From contig CM057235.1 in the NCBI GenBank assembly GCA_029891385.1, forward strand, positions 14,188,001 through 14,252,000: 64,000 nucleotides of DNA, given 5' to 3'. The notes beneath the pieces were generated by a model. It was not told the origin of the DNA. It saw only the letters and a program-made list of their open reading frames with translations, and did not search any database. The position numbers and the translations under genes were made by a program. The DNA comes from Erythroxylum novogranatense. Its lineage: Eukaryota > Streptophyta > Magnoliopsida > Malpighiales > Erythroxylaceae. This document shows, one piece after another, positions 48,054 through 60,200 of this stretch (position 1 is the stretch's first letter; every line of letters begins with the position of its first letter).

Positions 48054-48256
48054 GATGATTTGAGCTATGAGGAGCTTCCAGTGCAGATTTTGGATACCAA
48101 GGATAAGGTTCTCGTGAACAAGACGGTTCGATTGGTCAAAGTCCTTTGGAGGAACCATTCAAGAGAGGAGGCTACTTAGAGTCATTGGAAGTCGTATGAG
48201 AAGTATCCACATCTCTTCAATGATTCAGGTAAATTTCGAGGACGAAATTTCTTTTA
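48054..48256 (+). pseudogene. Element B chromodomain-type tail, separated by a stop
   Basis: Directly behind the TGA the same frame continues DDLSYEELPVQILDTKDK, VLVNKTVRLVKVLWRNHSRE, one stop, SHWKSYEKYPHLFNDS, and after a shift GKFRGRNFF. This is the usual Tekay-clade ending, thought to direct integration to modified chromatin. The TGA stands where CGA (Arg) would fit and the TAG where TGG (Trp) would fit; both are transitions at CG or CHG cytosines. Confidence 0.85.
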
Positions 48257-48269
48257 AGAGGGGGAGAAA
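48256..48269 (+). other. Polypurine tract of element B
   Basis: aagagggggagaaa lies immediately before the TG of the 3' LTR and after the gaggacgaaatttc signature. Confidence 0.9.
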
Positions 48270-50533
48270 TGTTAGACCCCGAATTTTTTTTAATGATATT
48301 ATTCAGCATGAATTGTGATAATTGTGATTTTGCCTTAGTTTGATTAAATTGAGAAATTGTGATAATTAGGTGGTTTTGCTTTAATTGGAGTTATTTGGGA
48401 ATATTATGAGGGTTAGAGGATTTAAAGTGTGTAAGGGTTCTTGAGAAATTGACTAAATTGTGTTGGGCCTTGGCTTATTAGGACGGGCCCAAGCCCTTAG
48501 GGTTTAAGAAGAGAATAAGAAAATAATAGAAAGAAGAAAGGAAAAGAGAAAGGAAAATAGAAGAAGAAGAGGAGAAGCAGCGCCGTCGAGAGGAGGAAGA
48601 AGAGAAGCAGAAAGAGTTTGCGATTTCAGTGGTTTCGACGATTTTAAAGCTTCAATCTGTAAGTCTAAGTCCTTTCTATCTTATTTATGGTTGGATTAGA
48701 CCTTAGGATCGTGTGGATTAAGTAGAATCGAAGGTTTTAGGATTTTTGGGTGAAAATGTAGAGATTTCCTTATGTTGATGAGTTTGTGTTAGATTTGAAG
48801 CTTAGAATGGGTTAGAAATGTTGTAGAGGACTGGATCTATAGTTTGGTTGTGTTGCATTTGAGTTTAGAAGAGGATTTAAGATGAGATATGCAGAAATTG
48901 GAGTTCGGGGGTCGGTTCTTCGACGCAGACGTCGCGACATGCGTATGAATAACGCCGCGACGTGTGAGGAAGGGAGCCACGTCGCGACGTGTAAATAATT
49001 TTACGATTATTCGTCGCGACGCGTGGAGCGCAGGAGTCGTCGCGACGTGTGATATTTATTCGCCGCGAAGAGAGAATCGGCCTTCGTCACGATGAGCGAA
49101 CCTGTGTTCGCCGCGACGTGCGAGTAGGGTGCACGCCGCGGCGCACACTTGTGGTCGCCATGACGAAGGGAAGCCAGCATGCAAAGCCGCCGCGAGCCCT
49201 ATTTTTTGAAAATGAGATTTTTGATATTTTGGGCATATCTAATTGAGGTGATTTTGGAGTCGTTGTGATCTAGAGAATAAAGACTATAAGAAGTATGACA
49301 AAGGAAGTTCGGAATTAGCCTTGAAGGGTTCGAAGTTTTAGGAGAAGATCGATTATGGATTTTAATGTTTTATTTCGACTTTCTAATCTTTGGATATTGC
49401 TATGAATATTAATTGAATGGCAACTTGGTTGATTTAGGAAACCAAGCTGACCCGATTTCATCGTAAGAAGAAGGACATCCGTGAATTGGATACTCGAGCG
49501 ATTAGAGGTGGGTAATATATTTATAGTTATTGTGTGATTAGGCAATTTCTTGTCTATGTATGAATATATGTTATATGTTATGCATGTTTAATTTTGATAA
49601 ATAAATGACTTTTGATTTCATATGAAAAGCATGAGATCATGATTTTTGAACATGTCATGCCTCGACTTCGGTCACGGCATTTTGAATAAATGAGACATAT
49701 GAAAGCATATCATTGATAAAATGATTTTGAGCATGAATCTATGCTTTTGTTTGGGCGAGAGTGGAACCATTTCGTTCGTCACGTGCACGTAGACAAGAGC
49801 CTTCTCCCGGCTGCCCGCTTGGGCCTATGAGCTCGAATGGACTCATTTCGCTTCGAGGTTAAACTTGGTTTCTCCTTTTGTTTCCATGGAACCCTCGAGC
49901 CATTGTGATGTGCATTGCATATGTGAATTGATCATAGTGAAGCATACTTTGTGACATAATTTATGAATTGAATTAATTGTCTTGAATGCATAAATTGTTT
50001 GAGTAGTATGTGAATCTTTGGAATCACTTGTCAGTATAGATATAATATATATACATTCATATGCCGATTTGTGCTAATCGCCAATGGCTATAATTATATT
50101 AGCCATCGAAATGTGTAGCTCAACCCATTATCTTTCCCTCCTCAAAAGCGGTCGGGGCGATTGTTGACTTTCATGGCATCGAAACTTCGGACAAATTAGG
50201 AGCTTTGTATTAAGTTCGTATTTTGTTGGCCCTCCGAGCATATTAACATGGAGCATAACTCATGAATTTTTGGATTTTATATTCTGTCTTGTATTACACT
50301 ACAATTGAGAATACTTGTTGAATTTCCTTTAATTTGCAATGGTATGAAATCCCCATGGTTATGGGGTCTTTAACTGATAGTTGTGAATGTTATAGAAATG
50401 TATGTGTGTACCGACTGATCGTTTTTGTGTATAAATGTTGGGATCGGATCCGGCGGTATTTGGGGCGCTGAATGCCGGTGCAGCCCGAGGGGCTGCCCTC
50501 GGGGTTTTGGACATGCGGGGCCTGGGCCCAACA
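48270..50533 (+). repeat. Element B 3' LTR
   Basis: 2264 bp, same termini as the 5' LTR. The donor-like site is at 48659, the motif island at 48917-49195, the dyad ATGGCTATAAT..ATTAGCCAT near 50084-50108. The 5 bp after it, CTCAA, repeat the bases before 41169. Confidence 0.95.
48917..49195. repeat. Motif island in B 3' LTR
   Basis: Same island as 41815-42075 but with GTCGCGACG and GCCGCGACG cores in nearly all units. One unit near the end has GCCATGACG. Confidence 0.9.
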
Positions 50534-50538
50534 CTCAA

Positions 50539-51711
50539 ATTCCTGACTGTTTAAATGCTCAACGTGAATTACTTGCCAAATGTGAAACTACATGATTACT
50601 GAAATATACATGATCAGATGGTATGCCTCTACTGTATTGGACTGTGAAATTGCATGATTACTGAAATTTCTGAAATGACATGTTTCTCTTGTCTTTGGAT
50701 TGGATTATCAGATCGATCAATTCTTGTATGTTCTTGAGAAATACAATACTGGGCTTTTATAGCCATACACTGAATCACTGAATACTGAATTACTGAACAA
50801 TGCATTGCATGCATAAATGCATGATCAGATAATGGAATGTGACCCAAGTTGCTATTATCACCGAAAAGAGCCTCGAGCTCGAATATTTAGATCGACTGGG
50901 CTTAGCCCGAGGGGAGAAATCTCTGACGCGTCCCCCATCGAACACCGATCGAGCACTTGGGCACAATCTTGAATAATCGGAAAGAGTCTCATATGCATTA
51001 TATACATGATCGATTGAATTGCCAAATTGTGTGATGATTATCAACTGTGTGATGCCATGATTTATCAGAAATTGTGATGTGATACTATAAACCGTTTCTA
51101 TGCTACTTTGTAATATTGTCATCGATCATCGCATAATCGTTGTACATTTGTTGTAAAATATCGTAAATCGTTATAAACTCATCAGAAATTGTTATATAAT
51201 ACCGTTAATCAATATTATCTTGTGCGTCAGACGCAATTTGCGTAATGCATGATTTGAGTGAACCATCGATGATGGTTTCTCACTGAGTTCGCAAAACTCA
51301 CCCAAAATTGCACCTATTTTTCAGGATCGATAGAGTAGACCCCTATTTCCGGAGATAGCCTTTTCCTACCGTGCGAGCGTGCTGGCAGGAGAAGCGATGG
51401 CACACAGGTCGGTCAGCTGGGTTGGATTTTGAGGATGACTTAGGATAGATGTTTGTATCAGTTTCCTTTTTGGTTTTGTTTAGGGGACTGATAGACTTGT
51501 CTATTCTGTTGCTGGATGACTGTATCAGATTGATATTATGATTTTAAAATTTAGCGGTTTCTGATATTGTGTTATGTTATGGTTTTAAATTATTGCGATG
51601 CCATGTGGATTATTAGTGGAAATGTTCTGGTGGTGCACCCTTATCGTGGGATACATATCGGAGCGACCTTCGGGTTTTCCGATGTGTACCCTATGGTGAG
51701 AGGGCGCTACA
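50539..51711 (+). repeat. Solo LTR C, second segment
   Basis: Resumes the A-family LTR (attcctgactg...) after element B and ends GGGCGCTACA. It has the AACCATCGATGATGGTT dyad near 51260-51280, CACTGAGTTCGCAAAACTCACCC, and the acceptor-like TATTTTTCAG ending at 51324. Between 51115 and 51200 many 'cgta/cgat' strings stand where A LTR2 has 'cagt' or 'cagta'. Confidence 0.9.
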
Positions 51712-51716
51712 TACAT

Positions 51717-53266
51717 ATTTTCCCAAGTATCGCAAGTACATAGGTTGTCTTGTAATATGCCCAGTATCGAATCCCACAAGAATTGTGTAGTCACCTTAGT
51801 AGTTTAAATTAAAATTTGTTTGAGAAATTAATTAATGGAAAATTAAAACAATCAAAGTAGCAATTGGAAGAAAAAAATCACATAATTAAGGTTACCAAAA
51901 ACAAAAGGAATCGATGTTGAAATTGGAAAATTTGAATTACTAAAGTTAGGATTACCCTTACTACCCCATGCAATCTTCCAAGAATATGATCATGTTAAGT
52001 ACTAAGTATTTTCTAATAATTCAGCTCTTTCTCTCTTAATACTTGGACTGAATAATCCCAAAATAATGATTAAAATCTAGTATGTGATCTCTTAACCTCC
52101 ATTCCAAAACTAAACGTTAATTAGATTTGATTACCACTTTGGACAGCCATCACATCCCATAACTCTATGTAAATAGTGAAGTAACTTGATAAATGGAATG
52201 TCCTACATGAATGCCCACTCTCATGGTACACTCACAACATATTTCTCAGCCCCATATCTCTATGTAGACTAATTATGAGCATCCAAATACCATAAACAAA
52301 CATAAATGATCATAACATTGCACAAAAGTGAAGCCTTACATGGGTTGAGTAAGAATAATCCTAAAATAGCCTAGAAATCCATCAAACACAACCAAATCAT
52401 CATGAATACAGGTTATAAACTTCTACCCATACAATAAACAAAAAAAAATCAAAGAAAAAGATGAGAAAAAGATAGGAAAATAAGCTTATTGTATGAGGAA
52501 GCAAGCTAGAAATCTGGACAGCTTTGGTGTAGCCTTGGAATCCTTAGTGTTCTCCTCCAATGTGTAGCTTCAAATGCCATCTTTTTTCCCCTCCTTTTTT
52601 CAGCTATGTTCTCCTATGAAAATCCTCTCTTTTTGGCCTCCTTGTTTTTATTCAGCCATAAATCACTCATCATGTGGTTGGTACATCAAACCTCAACAGC
52701 TGTCATTTTTGCTCCCCTTTCTCACGTTTTGTCACTTTTTCTCCTTATACCATCCCACTCATGGGCTTCTTCTCTTGTCCCGGTTTGCTCTCCTAATTTT
52801 ATGCAATTAATTGTTCTTAAAACATAGCCAAATTTTTAACTCACGACTATGACTAGTAAGGTCACAGTCGTGACCACCAATGTCATGATCCTATTATAAT
52901 GTCCCATCTTTTATTCCATGCTTACTTCACTCAATTGCACCATTTAACCTACCAATAAACCATGAAAATAAGCACTTAACCATGCCCTAACACATGCCAA
53001 TTAACACACAAAATAACAACACACAAATTGAGACTTATGCAAGCACACATTGAATGTAATGGTAAAGTTAATACACCAACTTACACAAAATGTATGTACA
53101 TCATACTAGAACATAATTAAATACTAACATGGCCACATGCAACGTAAAAATATCTAAAAAAGCATAAAATATACACAATCATGCAACATTAAAATGAAAA
53201 ATCTAGTTTACATGTACTTTCCATGCAATAGTCACACATAAAATATATGTAAATCTACACTTATCA
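51717..53266 (-). repeat. Athila-like 5' LTR, main part
   Basis: Continues from 39587 after solo LTR C. It opens with attttcccaagtatcgcaag, a phrase common beside the Athila PBS end, and closes with CACTTATCA at 53266, the inverse of TGATAAG at 39563. The whole LTR is about 1.57 kb. Near 52845-52885 it carries GTCACAGTCGTGAC, a weak counterpart of the islands in the other LTRs. No protein-coding frame. Confidence 0.8.
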
Positions 53267-53480
53267 ATTGACCTAGACTCACCGCTATTATAGTAGTAAG
53301 CCTAGTTTATTTTGTTTAGTATTACAACTCGCTCTCAAGAGGGAAAATAATAAGAATCAATTGTCCACTAATTAAATGTCAGATGTTGTTAAAGATTCAT
53401 TGAAGAATGTTAGAGGACCATTAACAATGAGTATAGCAAAGAAAGTTTTTAAAAATTCTCGATAATCTAATGTTGGATCT
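53267..53480 (+). pseudogene. C-terminal scrap of another gypsy polyprotein
   Basis: A plus-strand frame at about 53378-53462 reads SDVVKDSLKNVRGPLTMSIAKKVF, resembling the GP(M/I)TR-A-AK ending of many plant gypsy polyproteins. It is preceded by LALKRENNKNQ-like residues. Only about 60 codons are recognisable and stops are frequent. It is not part of the Athila-like element, which ends at 53266. Confidence 0.55.
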
Positions 53481-54192
53481 CACATATAAGGAGTGAAGCT
53501 TTATTTATTTAAAAGAATGAATTAAAGGATATAACTATGATTCGAGTGAAGGAGAAGCATCACAAAAAGGTTACAGAATGTAACCGGCACTGGTCTTACA
53601 CTAACTTTTAGAGGTTGAATAATAAAACCTAATTAGCACCAAATTCATACTAGTGTTAGGTACTAGATTCATATTGATGTTAGGCGTCGATCTTTTAGGT
53701 TTGTAGGCTACAAGAGGCTCTAGTCTCATCTTTGCTACACACCTATATTGTTTCAGAATATAACCAGTACTAGTGTGCTTCTTAGATAGGTGCAAGACTC
53801 AAAATTTAGTTATATTAGAATTTTATTTCTTTTTAGGACTCTAATTCATACGTTTTATGCCTATAAAAGATTTTACTACTATTTTAACGACAATTTTATC
53901 ATTATTATTGAACAAATTTATCATTATTATTAAACAATCAAAATTGTTGGAGGATTTTTTCTTCAATCTTTTAAAGGACTCTTAATTTAGATTCTTTAAA
54001 ATTTTGTGATCTTATTTAACTTAGTAGTGACGATTAAATCCTAGAATTTTATCACTTTCAATCCTATCTTTTTTATAAGTACAATAATTCATATCGTTTC
54101 TTATATTTTTATTTTTCACTTATTGGATGAATTTTATCTTGATCCTTGATTTCATTAAATTTTATTAATCTTATAGGTGAGGGTTGTATCAA
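53481..54192 (+). repeat. Degraded LTR following the gypsy scrap
   Basis: An A/T-rich stretch with a TATA-like cctataaaag at 53861-53870, followed by 'ttttatcattattattgaa' repeats, and ending at about 54192 near 'ggtgagggttgtatcaat'. The right end passes into a decayed PBS. Left boundary not visible. Confidence 0.5.
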
Positions 54193-54425
54193 TAGTATAA
54201 GCAGGTTGAATATTGATGAAGGTGACATTGATGAGAGTGATAAGGAGGACGACAGGGATAATGAGTGTGAGGGTGGAGACAACGGATCCAAGAAGTCAAG
54301 GAGGGTTTCTAATGGGAGTTCAACTTTTTAAGAAATTGATGGGGTTATTTGTGACTTGTGCTTTTAAAAAAGCAAATATGGAAAAGTGGATCCTAGCAGG
54401 AGTAGCTTCAGGATTCAATTAGCAA
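54193..54425 (+). pseudogene. Decayed PBS, leader and acidic gag-like start
   Basis: After 'tatcaat' the sequence agtataagcaggttg looks like a decayed TGGTATCAGAGCAGG. A short frame then gives an acidic, Asp/Glu/Gly-rich stretch (GDIDESDKEDDRDNE) and a short tail. I cannot identify a domain. Position after a PBS suggests a gag remnant. Confidence 0.4.
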
Positions 54426-54588
54426 AATTTTTTGCTATTCCTTTTTTAAATCAAATTTGAATGTATTCCTAGTAAGACTTTGGTTTCTTCTTTGAGTTAT
54501 TTAATATTGAGGTTTCATTAAATAATTACTTCTAATTCCAAAGGTAGGTAGTAGACGGATGCTTTTGGTATATAGATGAGACTAGATT
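54426..54588. other. Unassigned A/T-rich gap
   Basis: Nothing recognisable. The last five bases, AGATT, are the left flank of the F2 LTR. Confidence 0.5.
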
Positions 54589-56963
54589 TGTAATAGCCCA
54601 TATTCCGTATTGAGGGTGAGAGCATTAGATTGTTGCACATGACCATATCATTGAGAATTCATGAAATGCATTTCATTCACATGCATATCATTAGCATATA
54701 CACATGAATTGTGATTTAGTAATCAATTGTAAAGATATTATATGCACTCAATTGACATATTCCAGAGTATGAAAGGTTCAAAATGATCATGATGTAAATT
54801 GTGAAATGTTTATGTCGTGAATTTTGGTTTGATTGATTGCAAGTAGTAAAATTGGAATTAATTGTTACAATTGGAAAATTGATGAATTAATATGTACATT
54901 TAACTTAGGAAAAATGTCAAGTGGCAAGAGAAGTTGACACATGGAAATTTAGGATGACTAAGCCTATCAAATAAGTGATACATGAGAGTAGAATAGAGTG
55001 ACAAATGGCTTAGAGATTTATTGACAAATGGCATTGATCATTGAGTGATAAATGGACTAGTATTATTGTGACATTTGGCAGCTTATGAAGTGGACAAATG
55101 GGATGCATACTTAACGATAAATGTTAATATAATAAAATGACACCTTGCACCTAGTTGAATTAAGTAAATGCTGGAAAAGTTTTTGCTAAGTTCATTTCTC
55201 TTCTTTCTTCACTCTCTCCACTAAAACTTGCTCCCATGTCACATCTCTGTATTTTAGTTTAAGTCTTGCTAAATTGCTACACCAAATCCATGCTTTTACC
55301 CTCACAAAGTTAGGTACAAAATCGAAACATAGTTGTTCTTGTTATAGTCTTTAATCCTAGCCAAACACCATCCAATTCCCACCTTGAATTTGTGATGATT
55401 TTGCATACATGGAGATCTGAATTAGCGTGATATTTAAGGTGGAAATTTGAGCTAGACAAGTAAGTAAAAGATTGATATTTATGGCATGTTATAATAGAAG
55501 GATTATGACGATTGAACTGTGATGGATTTTATATGACGTTGGTGATGAAGTGTGCTGGAAAATGATCATGAATTGGATACTATTATGCTTTGTTCTTGAT
55601 GTATAAAAACTGAAGGTTCTATGTTTTTTTATGGATGAGTTAGAATGAGATTCGAAGTATAAATGAAGGTGGATTCATGGTAAAGATAGGTTTTATTGAA
55701 GTGTTCTTAAATCTTGAAAATTAGAGTTGTAGGTATGTTTATAAAAAGTGATTGTTAATGTCACAAGTGAGTAGAATTTTGTAACCTTAGCGTAACCAAT
55801 AAGGAAGTCAAATTAACCTGAAATGAAGTAACCTTAAAGAACATGAAATCTGGAAAATTTCAGTTGTTAGTGATGTCTCTAAGCTTGTAAAATTCGTAAA
55901 GTATTAAAGGTAGTAAAGCTACACACATTAGTGATGTTGATGACAAATTCTGGAATTTTAATTTCAGCCTTATGTACCAGCTGAGAAATTTCACTCTAAA
56001 TAGGTATATTTGGACTTGATTAAGGCTAGGAATGAGTCTAGATTTTGCTTGATTAATTGGTTAAGAGCTTGATAAGTTTATGTAGTTAATTGATGTCATC
56101 ACCTAAAGAATGGACTATTTTGATGTGGTTAAGTTCAAATCTAAAAATTTTGATTTGTTAAAGGAAAAAATGAGTTCTTTTAATGCAAATATGATCTTAA
56201 ATGTGTATAAGGTATGGATGAATGAACATTGAAGAACATAGGGTATGAATGAGAATTGGGTAAATGTATGAATATATATTGCTGGAAAAAGTTTGGTGAA
56301 TGTATAGATTTAGCTTACTGAAATTCCAGATATAAGGTAACAATTATGTGTGGATTACAAGAGGCGTTTTGATCATGAAAATGTTCAAGCATATGTGGAA
56401 AGTATGGTTGATGAATTTGGAGTGAATCAAGCTAACTTAAAGGTACAAACTTGATTGCAAAGTGGTAATATACAAGCTATGATTTTTGAAAGGTCAAGAA
56501 TTATGAATAAGGATAGATAATCGGGATAATCAATTAAGCATGCATTGAACATAACACATATACATGTGTATGATTTAGTACTCATTTGATTAAACAAGTT
56601 AGTAATGTGTAAATATGTGTGTATTGTATAATATAGATGTACAAATTGAGTGTCCACATCTAGACATTATTAGATCGTTAAGACAATAGCTTATCTGGCG
56701 TGTACTGTGAGTTCATCTAGATGTTTTCTCACTATGATTGAATTGTTTTTAATTCACCTTCAGATATTGAACGGTTATTGATATGATTGTGATAATTTTA
56801 GGCATTGATGGTTTGAGGAGTTTGATATTCAGGATTATATTGGAAGTGATTTTTAAATGTATGTGAATATAGAAAATGTGTTCTCAACTGAATGTTGAAT
56901 GTTGGACTTAGATCCAATTAATGTGATAAATGACTGTGCACACTAAATGAAAGTTATTGCTAG
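54589..56963 (+). repeat. F2, partial LTR of the F family
   Basis: Starts TGTAATAGCCCATATTCCG and runs parallel to the F1 LTR: repeated 'gacaaatggca'-type phrases at 54907-55090, pyrimidine-rich stretch, donor-like GACAA|GTAAGTA at 55460, and 'ttgaatgttggacttagatcc' at 56893. It stops after GCTAG at 56963, where element F3 begins; its remaining part (about 1 kb) would be expected beyond F3, outside the window. Confidence 0.8.
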
Positions 56964-57290
56964 TGTAACACCCCACTCCCGCATGACTCGAACCTGACAT
57001 TGATGGTGATATCCGAGTCCGTGCCCTGTGAGGGTGGTGTGCTACATCACTCAGTCCAAACTCAGTATAAATTTTTTGGAAAACACAAATATACACTATG
57101 CAGAAATCAATTAACATACACAATCACCAGTAAGTACAATGACCACGGGGGCCCTTTTCATAGATACAAATTAATTTATTCAGTTGACTTTACAAATTGA
57201 CCTAATCATTTGTACAAAAATTCAAAAAATACAATTTTATATAGAATTTATCAGACACTAATGCAGATACGAACTGATCCCGATCTCATA
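56964..57290 (-). repeat. F3 3' LTR, only about 327 bases left
   Basis: Reads TGTAACACCCCACTCC on the plus strand and is nearly identical to 60575-60890. At about 57285 the match ends and internal sequence begins, so at least 3 kb of this LTR are deleted. Confidence 0.85.
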
Positions 57291-60200
57291 CACTCCTCCG
57301 TTTCCTATATCATTTTTTGTCTCTATGCTTCCTCCCATGAAATCACAATTGATAAAATCTATAGGTCTCTCAATTATCTGTTTAGATATCATACTTCCTC
57401 AATTATGTCCTTGATGAGTTTCAGAGTATTCAACTCTTTACTTCCAGTCTCAATACCACATATATCAGATTATAACAATACTAACCATATCCATATAACA
57501 CTGTGTAATTCCGATAACCATAAAATCACTCATAATTCCATAGTCCCATTTTTGCCATAGTTTTATATGGACCACTTTCTATCATACTTAGTTTCCCTTA
57601 TTACTCTTGTATCTCATCTAACTACACCTTGGCACAGGTGATACACTCAAGGACAAGTTATTTTTTTTCTCATCAGTGTTAGTAAACTGAACCTTCAAAT
57701 CTTTCTCAATATTTTCACAACTTCGATGTGATCCACCATAATTCATTCTTCTTTCTCAAACCACTTTCTTCATATTCCAAATTCATTTCACTCACTAACG
57801 GTATCCCAAATTTGTTCTCGCTTTTACTCAGGCTGAACGACTCTTTTTGTCGTCTGATGCCTTTAATGGTATCACCAGGTTAATGATGATTATGCCTGTA
57901 GTCACTTTGCACTATACATTAATCTCATATACTGATGCACTCTAAACATATCAGCTTTACACCCGTCTTCGATAGTCAAGACTACAAGGAACTCGAACAT
58001 GTAATCACTCAGTTCAATATTCTTAGCTGCCAATTGCTCTTTCGATGTACTCTTACTAGGACATCTCTTTATCAGGTAGTACACATACTTTTTAATCCAA
58101 TCATAATCCCTCAAATCCTCAGTTTAGGCCTTCCTAATCCCTTTTTTGCAAAACTGATGTTATTATTAGGACATATTCGTTTACACAATCCTTTTAATCT
58201 GAATTCAATTCTTACCTCAATCTCTACTAATCTGTCTATTCATATGTATATCCAAAACATTTCTTTACACATCATGTTTCCAAGCCTTCAAACCCATTAC
58301 TATTACAACATATTTCAAGTCATGTATCCAAATTTAGCTCATGAGGCTACAATTGTCCTTAGGTACACAAAATCACTTTACTATTGCAATAGATTGTATC
58401 TTAATCTCTCATGGGAAACTTTTTCATATACAGCAAAATCGCCAAATCGAAGCGCTATAAATAACACTGGGGTTATGAATTCCTCAAAAATTCTTTTTAC
58501 CTTCATCATTAATGCAGCTTACATATATTCCGCAAATATTTAAAATTTCATCTTCCTTTGTCAATATGATCATAGTAACTCATTGATATCATATTGCTTG
58601 AATCATTGTAACGGTTAGTATCATAATACCATCGGGGTATTGTTAACTCCGATAAATATAACCTCAAACTGAGTGTGCTTATGTTTAGTTCTTGTAATTC
58701 CTTAAGTAACTAATTCCTCAGTGCAGTAGTATTATCACATGTTATTCTCAATTTTTTTTAATAAACTTCCTTTTTCTTGACTAATTTCAGCAGTTCATTC
58801 GATTCCCTGTGATTCCACATTGACTTATTCTAATGTCTATTCATTCATACATGTTGCTCCACACATTTCAATTTATCTGCAAACATAACTTCCTGTATTG
58901 GTAACACCTTCATCAGGTATAATTTATGGTTCCCAAACATATTTACACAAACGAGAATGTGGACCCAAGTTCACCTCACATTAGCAAGAAAGTCACCTCG
59001 AAACTTTAAAATCCACTTATATAGTTGGATACTTTACATCAACAAAATGTATTCACCCTCAATAGTCTTTTCTAACACTTATGCTTTAGTCTTCGCTATG
59101 GATGTAACTCCAATGTTCACTTTTGACTCACTATTTATTCTTTCCAAATTGGTTCCCTCATTGATCATTCTTAAATTGGATTAACTAACTTACTGACCAT
59201 ATCTTAGTGATTTCTTAGTACTTTCCTCGATAATAAGGCTCAATGAGACATTACGTCATTTCATTTACTCTAACACCTTGGTATATACCATCCAAAATCC
59301 TTACATCTTACTTAGAGATGTATTTATATCAAGTCTCTAATCATTAACAGTCGCTAATGATATTGACATTTCAATTTACTCTAGATAACATTTCTATTCT
59401 TGTCCCTTTCCATGATTGGGGTTCACCATATGATCATAACAGAAATCAATTTTTGTAGGCCCATATCGTGCCCTGCACTTTTTCCACACATTAACACACA
59501 TATTGACAGCAATTCTCTCTAGTTTTCTAGTATTTACCTCTTCTTCTAATGCAACATCCTATCATAATCATTGAATTAGCATTTTGAGTACATTCACTCT
59601 TCTCCTTTGATTTATCGTCTTTTCCATAATCGCATGCATACATACAATCCAAACCTAGGCGCATTTCTAACTTTCTCCATACTACACATCATGTATCACA
59701 TATCATCACTAGTAAAGTCATGTTCCTATTATTTCATCGTCCATATGTATATTCTCAATCCATTTAGAATTATAGACGTAGAATCATCAAGAAATGTAAT
59801 CTCATTATCACAGACATATTATTACGCTAAATCATAACTTTTATCACATTTCAAATCTAAGTCTATCCTTTCACAATCATATAAAAGTTATTTCTTTTAA
59901 CCGGGCTTGTACACTTTAATCTCATCATTTCTGCTTCTTCTTGACAATATGTTCACTTCTCTATCTCATTCGAAGGTAGAACATTACGGTACAATATCGA
60001 TATCATATTCCATAATACACACCAACACAAATGTAATGAATCTATATCTACCTTATCGAACCATGTACTTTTTCTCATTTCCAATTATCCCCATTTTATC
60101 AGAGATACAAGTCAGAATCATAAATACCTAGTCATCTTGAACTTTTGATCTCACATAGATATATTCTTATGCTAAATCATACTCTTATCACTTTTAACCG

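Larger units (their letters stand above)
41169..50533 (+). mobile_element. Element B, complete Tekay-like gypsy retrotransposon, TSD CTCAA
   Basis: A structurally complete element of 9365 bp. It has the perfect target duplication CTCAA (41164-41168 and 50534-50538), two LTRs of 2274 and 2264 bp beginning TGTTAGACCCCG and ending GGGCCCAACA, a PBS, gag, protease, RT, RNase H, integrase with a chromodomain-type tail, and a PPT. Protease, RT and integrase order is that of Ty3/gypsy. The protease DPGSTHSFV, the pre-RT 'DFSDVFPEELP' and the tail 'LSYEELPVQILD' place it with Tekay/Del chromoviruses. It lies inside solo LTR C and is among the youngest insertions. It is not autonomous as written because gag and RT contain stops and shifts. 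Confidence 0.95.

Noticed and set aside
57935..58543. 202-codon plus-strand open frame
   Set aside because: It is antisense to the F3 interior, in A/T-rich sequence, with no motif, no complexity pattern of a real protein and no conservation in the homologous A interior.
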